A DNA stretch of 45,191 nucleotides, from assembly GCA_020073185.1 (NCBI GenBank), contig JAIQFT010000055.1, forward strand, positions 1 to 45,191, given 5' to 3'. The stretch's first letter is position 1; each line of letters opens with the position of its first letter. The stretch comes from Terriglobia bacterium (GTDB lineage Bacteria; Acidobacteriota; Terriglobia; Terriglobales; Acidobacteriaceae). The position numbers were made by a program, and so were the translations under genes. This document shows positions 32,987-39,578 of the stretch, piece after piece. A model generated the notes under the pieces. That model did no database searches. It saw nothing but the letters and a program-made list of their open reading frames with translations, and was not told where the DNA came from.

Positions 32987-33314
32987 ACCCTTCCCGAATC
33001 GGCAACGAGCGTGCTAACACGGTCCTGTGAAGCCCTGAGGTGATTCATGCGGAGTGTTCCACTTTAGTTCGACAAAAACCGCGCTGACTTTAACCAGGTC
33101 CTTTGACCACTTTTACCCGTCCGAGCGCGCCGCTCGGTGCGCATGTGCTGATTCTAAAGAGTTTGCAACTCATCTACACTATACCCCGGCACTTCCCGCT
33201 GTTGCCGCTCCACTTTTACCCCGCAGGCGCGGTGTTTTTCCCACTTGCAGCCCGCGTTTTTTGCCCGTTTAGACTTCCCACTTTACCTCCCGGCCCTGCC
33301 GTTTTCTCCCACCT
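32987..33314. other. Non-coding region with CCACTTTTACCC-type repeats
   Basis: About 330 bases without a gene inside the leftward operon. CCACTTT-type motifs recur at 33,059 (CCACTTTAG), 33,107 (CCACTTTTACCC), 33,210 (CCACTTTTACCC), 33,240 (CCACTTGCAGCCC), 33,279 (CCACTTTACCTCC) and 33,308 (CCACCTC), always on the same strand. A GTGCTAACAC dyad lies at 33,011-33,020. It could be a second control region, a packaging signal or an accessory origin. Confidence 0.5.
33011..33020. promoter_or_regulatory. GTGCTAACAC dyad, element copy 2
   Basis: Identical to 32,738-32,747. It sits 25 bases upstream of the zinc-finger gene start, a natural operator position. Confidence 0.4.
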
Positions 33315-33755
33315 CTAGGCACCAGTCACAACATGCACGGTTACGCCGGCCGCCGCCGCTGTTTCCATCACGCCAACCTCGGTGCGCGCGCACACCAGCA
33401 GCAACTTCGGCTTCGGCAGTTGCGGATTCTCCGCCGCCCACACCGCCCCGTACAATGCCAGTTGCTGTACCCCGAGCGCCCATGCCTTCTGCTTCAGCTC
33501 CACGAGCGTTGCCTGCGTCCCATTCCACGCGATAGCATCCAGGCGCAGTTGCGACGACATCATCGCCGTCTTACGCACGTAATCAGGGTAACCAGGCCCA
33601 AGGTCGCGCGACGGTCCAATCCGCACGTTGTACTCGAACTGATCGTATGCACCCTCGAACTCCCGCAGCCAACGCCGCATCACTTCAGCCTCGCGCGGTC
33701 GCATCCCGGGGAATTTAGACCGCTCAGACTGCGGGGGCAGGGAAGGGCTACTCAT
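33315..33755 (-). CDS. PD-(D/E)XK nuclease-like protein
   Basis: 146 aa with GAGG eight bases before the ATG. The core shows D73 in QLRLDAIAWNG, E86 and K88 in TLVELKQKA, and Q97/Y102 in GVQQLALYGAVW, the order Asp, Glu-x-Lys, Q-x4-Y of the PD-(D/E)XK superfamily. Such nucleases in small phages resolve junctions, process ends or cut foreign DNA. It follows a DNA methyltransferase gene, so a restriction-like pair is possible but unproven. Confidence 0.7.
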   Translation of the reverse strand: MSSPSLPPQSERSKFPGMRPREAEVMRRWLREFEGAYDQFEYNVRIGPSRDLGPGYPDYVRKTAMMSSQLRLDAIAWNGTQATLVELKQKAWALGVQQLALYGAVWAAENPQLPKPKLLLVCARTEVGVMETAAAAGVTVHVVTGA

Positions 33756-33764
33756 GCAGTACCC

Positions 33765-34352
33765 TCAGACTCTCTCCGCTACGCCGATCGGCGTATCAGC
33801 ACCCTCTTGAAAGGGTAGGCTTTGTGGCTGCACCAGCCAGCGGTTGTACTTCATGGCTGGACCCCTGGAGAAGTAAGGCAGCGGCTTTTCTTTGTCCCTG
33901 CTCACGCGGAAGAACTGCAGACAGCGCACCTGGCACGTATCCCCAACACGTACCAGCCATGCCCGCTCAGGTCTGATGTAGCGATCGGCAGCGATCCAGA
34001 TTGTGTGGAACCACACCACGCGAGATCTCGCAACCCAAGCAGCACCCCTCAGCAGCGCATTCTTCTCTTGCTGGTTCAGCCTGAAGTATGGCGGGTCGAT
34101 GATTACGACGTCGAACGCATTGCGCTTGAACGGTGGCAGCCACGCATCGCCGATCACGTCCGGCTTAACGCGAGGGTCTATGTCTAGCCTGACCCCGAAG
34201 TCGGCAAGCCCGCCGAATAGATGGAGGACTGTCAGTCCTGCGCACTCGGCAATTAGCAGCTTGCGCACTGCCGGCGGAAACGACCAGCCATTCTTGCGCT
34301 TCGTTCGCGCGTTGGGGCACCACAGTACGTCAATGGGGTAGGATGGCGCCAC
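33765..34352 (-). CDS. DNA N6-adenine/N4-cytosine methyltransferase-like protein
   Basis: 195 aa from the GTG at 34352, which overlaps the endolysin stop (TAGTG) and has GGGAG about 10 bases upstream; an ATG at 34421 has no ribosome site and would overlap by 70 bases. LTVLHLFGGLADFGVRLDID is the SAM-binding motif I region and FDVVIIDPPYF carries the DPPY catalytic motif (about 86-89). The target is unknown. It could protect element DNA from restriction. Confidence 0.8.
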   Translation of the reverse strand: MAPSYPIDVLWCPNARTKRKNGWSFPPAVRKLLIAECAGLTVLHLFGGLADFGVRLDIDPRVKPDVIGDAWLPPFKRNAFDVVIIDPPYFRLNQQEKNALLRGAAWVARSRVVWFHTIWIAADRYIRPERAWLVRVGDTCQVRCLQFFRVSRDKEKPLPYFSRGPAMKYNRWLVQPQSLPFQEGADTPIGVAERV

Positions 34353-34801
34353 TACTGCCACTCTCCCGTTCTCATCTGCACCGCGAGTCTCTGCGCCCGC
34401 GCACCCACCTGATCGGCCCATGTGGATTTCAGCATGGCATCGGCCGCGGCCTCATAGTCGCCGGCCTGCACGTTCGTCAGCGTGACGGCAAACTCCAGCA
34501 GCCCGTGCACGCCCATGTTGTAGGCCATGTTTACGAGCACCGCCTGCCGTACCAGGTCGAGCTTCAGCACCCACGGCAGCGCGGCGACCAGTTCACGGTA
34601 GCGCGTGTACACCCGCAGATGCAGCACCGTCCCCGCTTCCGTCTGCGACAGCCCGTCACTCTCCAGGTTAAATCCGTATCCGACGGTGAGTACCCCGCGT
34701 CCATCGCGGTACGGAAATTGCCGAAAGCCTTCGTCGCGCCTCAACTGGTTACATATCAGCGTGGTGCTCATCACGCCCAGCGGCATCGTCTCCGTCGCCA
34801 T
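34352..34801 (-). CDS. Endolysin, GH24 (T4-type) lysozyme
   Basis: 149 aa from the ATG at 34801 with AGGAG five bases upstream. The catalytic triad has T4-lysozyme spacing: E24 (RRDEGFRQFPYRD), D33 and T39 (GRGVLTVGYGFNL). It cuts the peptidoglycan glycan chain to free phage at the end of infection. No signal peptide, so a holin is needed; the membrane protein at 32,389 is a candidate. Its presence shows that release is by lysis rather than extrusion. Confidence 0.93.
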   Translation of the reverse strand: MATETMPLGVMSTTLICNQLRRDEGFRQFPYRDGRGVLTVGYGFNLESDGLSQTEAGTVLHLRVYTRYRELVAALPWVLKLDLVRQAVLVNMAYNMGVHGLLEFAVTLTNVQAGDYEAAADAMLKSTWADQVGARAQRLAVQMRTGEWQ

Positions 34802-34995
34802 CACCGCTCCTTTCGCCACTCCACCACATACCCACGGCCGTTGCAGCCGCTGCAGATGGTCACTTGCGCTACACCTGCCGCTGCTGCCCGCATCCCTGTG
34901 CTATTGCAGCCCACGCACGTGCGCTGATGCTTGCGCCACCCAGGCAGCGCCGTTATCCGCCGCCCTACCACCACCACCTTGCCTAGCTTCGGCAC
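34801..34995 (-). CDS. Small DnaJ-type zinc-ribbon protein
   Basis: 64 aa from the GTG at 34995 (AAGGAGG seven bases upstream). RTCVGCNSTG and TICSGCNGRGYVVEW form two CxxCxxxG knuckles like those in the DnaJ Cys-rich domain. The start and the endolysin start are coupled at either end (TGATG at the downstream junction). Function unknown; perhaps a helper for protein or nucleic-acid contacts. Confidence 0.7.
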   Translation of the reverse strand: MPKLGKVVVVGRRITALPGWRKHQRTCVGCNSTGMRAAAAGVAQVTICSGCNGRGYVVEWRKER

Positions 34996-34997
34996 CG

Positions 34998-35792
34998 TCA
35001 CGCCTCCTTCGCCTCGTGCGCGGCCTTCAGCATCTGCTGCACTAGTTCCCACTCCCAGCGGTGCAACCACAACTGCACCATGTTCTGCGGATCTTTGTAA
35101 CCGCCGCACCAGTCGCAAACGATGCCCGCAATGTGCTCTCCGGCGCCGTTCCCGTTCGCCGGCTCAACTGGATTCGGATTGGCAACCACATTCGGAGCGA
35201 CGGTGTTGCGCACCAGCCATTCATGCAGCTTGTGCGCCGGAATGTGATCCGCGATGGCGTAGTGCAGCCCCAAGTCTCGCCAGCTTTTCTCCTTGCAACG
35301 GTTCAGCACCTTCGCCTGGCTGAAGTTGATTTGCCGCATCCCCAGCGCGTTCAGCACGTCGGGATCGCCTCGCAGCAGGTCTATGCGGTCGTTCACCCAG
35401 CCTTCCGAGCGCCGTACCATCGCACACAGTTCGTCGAGCGACTTCCCATGCTTCTGCGCCAGCTCGCCCAACCACACCGCGATCTCGGCGTCGGTGTTGT
35501 CCTCGCGGAGTAGGTTGCATTTCAGCTTCACCGACTCGGGCGGCGGATCGTCTGCCCCGTGCACGATACATCGCATTGTGACCAATCCCAGACGCCTGTG
35601 AGCCAGCAGGCGCCTGTGACCGTCCACCACCTCGAAACGATCCGCGACCTGTCGCACGATCACCGGATAGTACAGGCCGTTGTCGCGGATGTCGGACGCC
35701 AGCTCGTCAAGCGCAACGTCGTCGATCTCGGCTCGCAGAGCGGTCTCCGGCTCGTCGATCAGCCGCAGTTCGATGTCTTGAATCTCGGTCAT
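34998..35792 (-). CDS. ParB-like nuclease-domain protein
   Basis: 264 aa from the ATG at 35792, which overlaps the upstream stop (TAATG). LDELASDIRDNGLYYPVIV and FEVVDGHRRLLAHRRLGL are ParB/Srx motifs, followed by a KorB-type helix-turn-helix region (LAQKHGKSLDELCAMVRRSEGWVNDRI, INFSQAKVLNR). Near the end CDWCGG may bind zinc. ParB relatives bind CTP and DNA and serve in partition, regulation or nicking; in a dif-integrated element it may act with the origin. Confidence 0.85.
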   Translation of the reverse strand: MTEIQDIELRLIDEPETALRAEIDDVALDELASDIRDNGLYYPVIVRQVADRFEVVDGHRRLLAHRRLGLVTMRCIVHGADDPPPESVKLKCNLLREDNTDAEIAVWLGELAQKHGKSLDELCAMVRRSEGWVNDRIDLLRGDPDVLNALGMRQINFSQAKVLNRCKEKSWRDLGLHYAIADHIPAHKLHEWLVRNTVAPNVVANPNPVEPANGNGAGEHIAGIVCDWCGGYKDPQNMVQLWLHRWEWELVQQMLKAAHEAKEA

Positions 35793-36016
35793 TAGGCCGC
35801 TTTCCCCGCTACCAGTTCCGCCGCCACGTTGTAGATTTTCAGCCATGCCAGCCGGTCACCCTGAAACATTGTGCCGTCGCCTCTGCGGTGCGCCGCCAAG
35901 TGGCAACGCGCCCGCCACAGCACGTGCAGCGCGTCACGGCGGGTTTTGGGCCATCTCTCGCCCGCTTGCACGTTCACGTCTAGTTTCACCGTTCGTCTGC
36001 GTCGTGGCCTTGCCAT
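35792..36016 (-). CDS. Small basic hypothetical protein
   Basis: 74 aa from the ATG at 36016 (GAGGTG seven bases upstream), overlapping the initiator gene's end by 83 bases in another frame. A basic N-terminus MARPRRRRTVKLDVNV, then RWPKTRRDALHVLWRARCHL and a helical end AWLKIYNVAAELVAG. Likely DNA- or RNA-binding; not recognised. Confidence 0.55.
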   Translation of the reverse strand: MARPRRRRTVKLDVNVQAGERWPKTRRDALHVLWRARCHLAAHRRGDGTMFQGDRLAWLKIYNVAAELVAGKAA

Positions 36017-36857
36017 ACTGTTGCACCTCGATTCCGAAGCGGTCCCTGATTTCTTCCTGCTCGATTTCATCCGCGTACTTGACGAAACTCATGTTGTACC
36101 CCGCGGGCTTCAGCATCCCGCGGAGCATCTCTCGTCGCTTGTGCGCCGCCTGCATGATCCGATTCGACGGCGGCAAGGCGATCAGCATGTGGGTGTTGGA
36201 AATAAGGCGCTGCAACCGCGCCGGCTTCACCCACAGCTTCACTTCGTCCGCCGGCAGTTGATCTTCGAGCTTGCCCTTCACGTGCAGCCAGATTTTCAAC
36301 GCCTTGTCGGGTGCGTTCGTTGGCGGTTGAGCTTCGGCGCTGGTGGATCTCGAGCTCGAGGTTGTCGCGCCGTCAGGCGTGATAATTCCTATATCTGTAT
36401 TTATAATTCCTACTTCATCCTTATTGCGCGGGGCGCCTTGCGACCCTTCTGCTACCCTTTTCGGCTCGATTTGCGACCCTTCTGCGACCCTTTCCGGCGG
36501 AGAAAAAAGGGGCGCATTTTGCAACCCTTTTGCCTTCTCCTGCAGTAACTGACGCATCCGGTCGGGATCGTCCAGGAACAGGAACACGTAGCTGCACAAC
36601 TTGCCGCGTCCCTGACGTTCAGGTTTTCGCTGTTCAACCAGGCAATGCTCCTGCATGTACCCCAGATCGCGGCGCGTTGTGTCCTCGGATGCGAGCGACA
36701 GGCGGGACAGCGTTGCCATTGACGGCCATGCAGCCCGCACCTCGGAGTTGTGGAAATTGGACAACACAAGTAGCAAGCACTTCTGGCCGCGCGTTAACTC
36801 CGCCCCGTCGGGGCACTCAGTCAGCGCGTTGACGTAGTTGTTAGCCTCCCAGCTCAT
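35934..36857 (-). CDS. Replication initiator: winged helix plus DnaA-N-like domain
   Basis: 307 aa, start coupled to the upstream gene (ATGA). Residues 20-95 form a winged helix (RGQKCLLLVLSNFHNSE, WPSMATLSRLSLASEDTTRR) like those of plasmid and phage initiators. Residues 120-180 are a low-complexity linker with two RVAEGSQ repeats. Residues 186-262 (ALKIWLHVKGKLEDQLPADE, WVKPARLQRLI, MLIALPPSNRIMQ) match the shape of the DnaA N-terminal domain that recruits the helicase. No AAA+ ATPase is present. The DNA encoding the linker carries iterons, as in phage lambda gene O. Confidence 0.78.
   Translation of the reverse strand: MSWEANNYVNALTECPDGAELTRGQKCLLLVLSNFHNSEVRAAWPSMATLSRLSLASEDTTRRDLGYMQEHCLVEQRKPERQGRGKLCSYVFLFLDDPDRMRQLLQEKAKGLQNAPLFSPPERVAEGSQIEPKRVAEGSQGAPRNKDEVGIINTDIGIITPDGATTSSSRSTSAEAQPPTNAPDKALKIWLHVKGKLEDQLPADEVKLWVKPARLQRLISNTHMLIALPPSNRIMQAAHKRREMLRGMLKPAGYNMSFVKYADEIEQEEIRDRFGIEVQQYGKATTQTNGETRRERASGREMAQNPP
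36380..36529. other. Candidate origin of replication (iterons plus AT-rich element)
   Basis: Five TGCNACCCTT iterons at 36,439, 36,450, 36,472, 36,483 and 36,520. The first two, and the third and fourth, are 11 bases apart, and the pairs are 22 apart, so all four lie on one helix face. Next to them 36,380-36,426 is AT-rich (ATAATTCCTATATCTGTATT and more, with ATAATTCCTA twice), a likely unwinding site. All of it lies inside the initiator gene. Confidence 0.65.
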
Positions 36858-37066
36858 GTACGCCGTGCTTGTCTCGCGTGAGGGACCATCGTGTAACTAC
36901 TGGGCAATGCCTTGCTCCCACAGGTTCGCGGCACTAAGTCCCAATCCGCGCCGCAGCCTTCACACCTGACCACAAGTTTGTTAGGGTCGCTAGCGACGTA
37001 GATAAACCACGTTCGACCTTCGCAGCACCCGCAGCTATAGACGGTCACCTGTGAGTCACTTGACAT
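36854..37066 (-). CDS. Small zinc-ribbon protein
   Basis: 70 aa from the ATG at 37066, overlapping the previous gene's stop by 11 bases. VYSCGCCEGRTWF and LVVRCEGCGADWDL give a CxC C / CxxC zinc ribbon. Not assigned to a family. It is coupled to the initiator gene through ATGA and may assist it. Confidence 0.6.
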   Translation of the reverse strand: MSSDSQVTVYSCGCCEGRTWFIYVASDPNKLVVRCEGCGADWDLVPRTCGSKALPSSYTMVPHARQARRT

Positions 37067-37610
37067 GAGGGTAGAGGCTGCGATTGTGCGCGAAGGCAAT
37101 GCCGTGCACCGCGATCCCCACGATGGGCAGCGCCATCCACAGCTTGTCCCGCCTGAGTTTCTTTGTCTCGAACGAGAGCAGCGTCAAGCCGCCGAACGTC
37201 ACCCCGCACACCAGGCCCACGCGCCGCGGCGACGGGTGCGCGCCCATCAGCGGACTTTGCTCATGGAATTGCGGGCCGGCTTGTATCAGGTGATTGGTGG
37301 AAACGCAGTCGGCCGCCGTTGCCGCCGCGTTCGCCAGCGTGAGCGCAAGGAAACTCTTGTTCACAGAGACGCCGTGACGTGTTTCAGTTAGGCGGAGATC
37401 CGTTCCCGTCGCAGCGTCTCGCTGCGCACCATGCGTCACGGCGCCTCTATCAACCGCCGACGGCGCGGCGGGCAGTTCTTGCGAGCGTGCTAGCACCGCG
37501 CACAGAAACAGGGCGATGCCGACAAACACAAATAGCAGCAGAACGCCCACAATGCGCATCTCTCGCCGCTGCTGCGCCGCCCAAAGGTCACGCCTATTGT
37601 TCGAGTTCAT
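37056..37610 (-). CDS. Element membrane protein
   Basis: 184 aa with GAGGCGAC before the ATG. An N-terminal membrane helix (IVGVLLLFVFVGIALFLCAV), a loop, then apolar segments FLALTLANAAATAADCVS, VGLVCGVTFGGLTLLSF and LWMALPIVGIAVHGIAF. No known family, though the PxFHEQSPLMG/NHL arrangement after the second segment (TNHLIQAGPQFHEQSPLMG) recalls small membrane proteins of unknown role in soil bacteria. Confidence 0.65.
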   Translation of the reverse strand: MNSNNRRDLWAAQQRREMRIVGVLLLFVFVGIALFLCAVLARSQELPAAPSAVDRGAVTHGAQRDAATGTDLRLTETRHGVSVNKSFLALTLANAAATAADCVSTNHLIQAGPQFHEQSPLMGAHPSPRRVGLVCGVTFGGLTLLSFETKKLRRDKLWMALPIVGIAVHGIAFAHNRSLYPHVK

Positions 37611-37801
37611 GTCGCCTCACGATCCTTGCGCTGGCCGCTAGCCCCCGGCCGTGTTGACACCCTGATAAACTGCCGCTGAATCAGCGCCGCCATTTGCTGC
37701 GCCGACGCCTCTATCTGGCTCGGGCTCACTTCGCGCGAATCCTGCACCCGGACCCGGTTGTGTGCGTCTCGTACTCGAATCGTCAGTTTCACCGTCGCCA
37801 T
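37607..37801 (-). CDS. Small protein overlapping the AbrB-like gene
   Basis: 64 aa with AAGGGGGTG before the ATG; ends ATGA-coupled to the membrane protein gene. MATVKLTIRVRDAHNRVRVQ then a helix SPSQIEASAQQMAALIQRQF. It overlaps the C-terminal half of the AbrB-like frame by 164 bases in another phase. Both frames have a ribosome site, so both may be used. Confidence 0.55.
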   Translation of the reverse strand: MATVKLTIRVRDAHNRVRVQDSREVSPSQIEASAQQMAALIQRQFIRVSTRPGASGQRKDREAT

Positions 37802-37973
37802 TGCGCGGCACCCCCTTGGGAAGTTCGAGCGGCCGAAACACCAGATGATCGCCTTCGATGGTCACGTACAGCAGATCGCCAACGCGCCACTTAATCTGGC
37901 GCAGGATGAACGCGGGAATAATCGCGCAACGCGAGTTACCCCACTTGTGGACACACACCACGTTGCGGCTCAT
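37638..37973 (-). CDS. AbrB/MazE-like DNA-binding protein
   Basis: 111 aa with AGAGGGC before the ATG. VCVHKWGNSRCAIIPAFILRQIKWRVGDLLYVTIEGDHLVFRPL is a SpoVT-AbrB swapped-hairpin domain. The rest (about residues 50-111) is Gly, Asp and Pro-rich and unfolded in appearance, in the region where the 64-aa frame overlaps. It is the only recognisable transcription regulator of the element and so the best candidate for its repressor. Confidence 0.7.
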   Translation of the reverse strand: MSRNVVCVHKWGNSRCAIIPAFILRQIKWRVGDLLYVTIEGDHLVFRPLELPKGVPRNGDGETDDSSTRRTQPGPGAGFARSEPEPDRGVGAANGGADSAAVYQGVNTAGG

Positions 37974-38311
37974 GCTGCCCTCTGTAGCGCGGGAATTGCC
38001 GCCGGCTTATGGCATTTACCAACGGCTGCGCCTGGAAACGTCGCCTCAGGCGTGTCGGACATCGGGGGAGAAGCGTGAAAGGCTTGCGTGACCAGGTGGA
38101 GCGCGTCACGGTAACCGTCAACCGCGCACCTGCCCGCGTGGCGCGCGGGACGCCAGCCAGCACCCGCGCGCCACTGCAGGTAGGCCGCAACAGAGTGAAA
38201 CCAGTCCAGCGAGCTGCGGCCGTCTATGAAATTCCGATGGAGTGGAAGCCGGTAGGCTTTGGCGCGCCTGCAGCCGGCGCAGAGCTGAGAGGGGGTGTTG
38301 GGCTGATTCAT
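37970..38311 (-). CDS. First gene of the leftward operon, hypothetical
   Basis: 113 aa from the ATG at 38311; in-frame starts at 38344 and 38407 (GTG) exist, none with a good ribosome site. It ends ATGA-coupled to the AbrB-like gene, which supports it. QLCAGCRRAKAYRLPLHRNF has a CxxC pair, and later VGKCHK adds a Cys/His; a zinc-binding small protein is possible. No family recognised. Confidence 0.5.
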   Translation of the reverse strand: MNQPNTPSQLCAGCRRAKAYRLPLHRNFIDGRSSLDWFHSVAAYLQWRAGAGWRPARHAGRCAVDGYRDALHLVTQAFHASPPMSDTPEATFPGAAVGKCHKPAAIPALQRAA

Positions 38312-38635
38312 GGCGCCGGATACCACGAGGAGTGGCGGCGCCATGCGCCCATCTGGAATCAGTCCTGAAACCGGAACAAGCTGCAGCAGACGCGCCAATC
38401 GAGCCACCTTGGTGCGTCCCGCGCGGGCTTTACATAATATCCGTTATCGGACATTACGCCTTCGGCCCGGCCAGATCCCCTGCGCAGCCTTATAACCCTA
38501 GTCATCCGGTTGGTAGGACGCCGCCGCGTTTCTGCGAAGGTCAGCGCTGCGGCGCACTCCTGATCATCAAAAGTCTTTTCGACATCACCGGTGGTAACTT
38601 TGGCTCCCTGAATTCCTAGCTAACCTCAAGCACCA
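38312..38635. other. Right element border and truB downstream spacer
   Basis: No gene supported. It holds the likely promoter region of the leftward operon, the dif-like site at 38,427-38,454, and about 180 bases of unique host sequence before the truB stop. No terminator with a clear T-run was seen. Confidence 0.5.
38427..38454. other. dif: dif-like XerC/XerD recombination site
   Basis: GCTTTACATAA, core TATCCG, TTATCGGACAT. Read on the minus strand the order is XerC arm ATGTCCGATAA, 6-base core CGGATA, XerD arm TTATGTAAAGC. Arm lengths, the ATAA/TTAT inner ends and the TTATGTAAA half match known bacterial dif sites (B. subtilis has TTATGTAAACT). It is probably the working chromosomal dif, kept at the right end of the element. 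Confidence 0.72.
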
Positions 38636-39514
38636 CTACCCAACCAACACTACCTTAGGATGGAACAGCGTCCCCGCCACCCGGCTTGCGATCGCGATCA
38701 GCTCTGCCTGGCCGGCAAACACCTTCACCAGCCGCGCCCGCGACATTTCCGGCAAATTGACCGCTTGGCCGTGGCGGATGCGGTTGGCGTTGTTGTCGTC
38801 GGCGGTGACGCATGGAAACGCCGGCAGGATGCGCCGCAAGTGGATCATCAGCCTTTCAGGCTCCTCGTCGGCTACTGCCTGCTGCAACTGTTCCAGGGTG
38901 CAGCAATCTCCTTCGGTGAATTCGCCGACGCCGGTGCGCCGCAAACCGGCTAGATGTGCTCCCACCCCAAGTTGCTGCCCCATCTCGTGCGCCACCGACC
39001 TCATGTAGGTTCCCGACGAGACGCGTGCGCGAAAGCCGGCCAGTTCCCCTTCCAAGCTCAGAATTTCAAATTCCTTGATCTCCACCCGCACCGGCTCCAG
39101 CGTCACTTCCTGCTTCTTGCGCGCCAGCTTGTAGGCCGGGACGCCCTGGATTTTCTTGGCTGAGAAGGGCGGCGGCATCTGCTCGATTTCGCCCCGAAAT
39201 TTCGCCGCGAGCTCGCGTAATACTTCAAGTGTTACTTGTACTGTCTGCGGGGGCCCGGCGGGCTCACCCTCGGCGTCGTAGGTATCGGTGGCGAAGCCAA
39301 AGCGGATCCGACCCTCATAAACCTTCTCCGCATGGTTATAGAACTGCGCCAAGCGGGTGAATTTTCCCAGCACCAGCGGCAGCAACCCGGTGGCCATGGG
39401 GTCGAGTGTGCCCAAGTGGCCGACCGAGCGCTCCTGCAACAGGCGGCGCGCGCGGCTGACAACGTCGTGAGAGGTCATGCCCGCCGGCTTGTCGATAACC
39501 AGTATCCCGTTCAT
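38636..39514 (-). CDS. truB: tRNA pseudouridine(55) synthase
   Basis: 292 aa from the ATG at 39514. GILVIDKPAGMTSHDVV, the catalytic Asp in VGHLGTLDPMATGLLP, the RIRFGFATDTYDAEGE block and SSGTYMRSVAHEMGQ identify TruB, which makes the universal pseudouridine 55 in the tRNA T loop. The C-terminal PUA part is VKVFAGQAELIAIASRV. The longer ORF upstream of this ATG is not needed. Confidence 0.95.
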   Translation of the reverse strand: MNGILVIDKPAGMTSHDVVSRARRLLQERSVGHLGTLDPMATGLLPLVLGKFTRLAQFYNHAEKVYEGRIRFGFATDTYDAEGEPAGPPQTVQVTLEVLRELAAKFRGEIEQMPPPFSAKKIQGVPAYKLARKKQEVTLEPVRVEIKEFEILSLEGELAGFRARVSSGTYMRSVAHEMGQQLGVGAHLAGLRRTGVGEFTEGDCCTLEQLQQAVADEEPERLMIHLRRILPAFPCVTADDNNANRIRHGQAVNLPEMSRARLVKVFAGQAELIAIASRVAGTLFHPKVVLVG

Positions 39515-39578
39515 TAGCTCTCTGCTATCGTGAAGGCGGAGCGGCGGTCCGGTCAACCGGAGTCCGCCGCACAGTTCG

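Larger units (their letters stand above)
24593..38454. mobile_element. dif-integrated phage-like element without its own integrase
   Basis: About 13.8 kb between two XerCD-type sites. Thirteen rightward genes (virion and membrane proteins) converge with fourteen leftward genes (regulation, replication, lysis, nuclease, methyltransferase). Both operons start near the borders. No tyrosine or serine recombinase or transposase is encoded, which matches elements that use the host XerC/XerD (IMEX). An endolysin argues for a lytic release, unlike filamentous dif phages. No terminase, portal, tail or packaging ATPase was recognised. The element could be a tailless phage or a satellite. Confidence 0.75.

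Noticed and set aside
24593-38454. Filamentous (inovirus) identity for the dif element
   Set aside because: No Zot-like ATPase or rolling-circle replication protein, and a GH24 endolysin is present, which inoviruses do not need.
24593-38454. Tailed-phage prophage remnant
   Set aside because: No terminase, portal, tape measure or baseplate-like protein seen, and the tight, unbroken operons do not look decayed.
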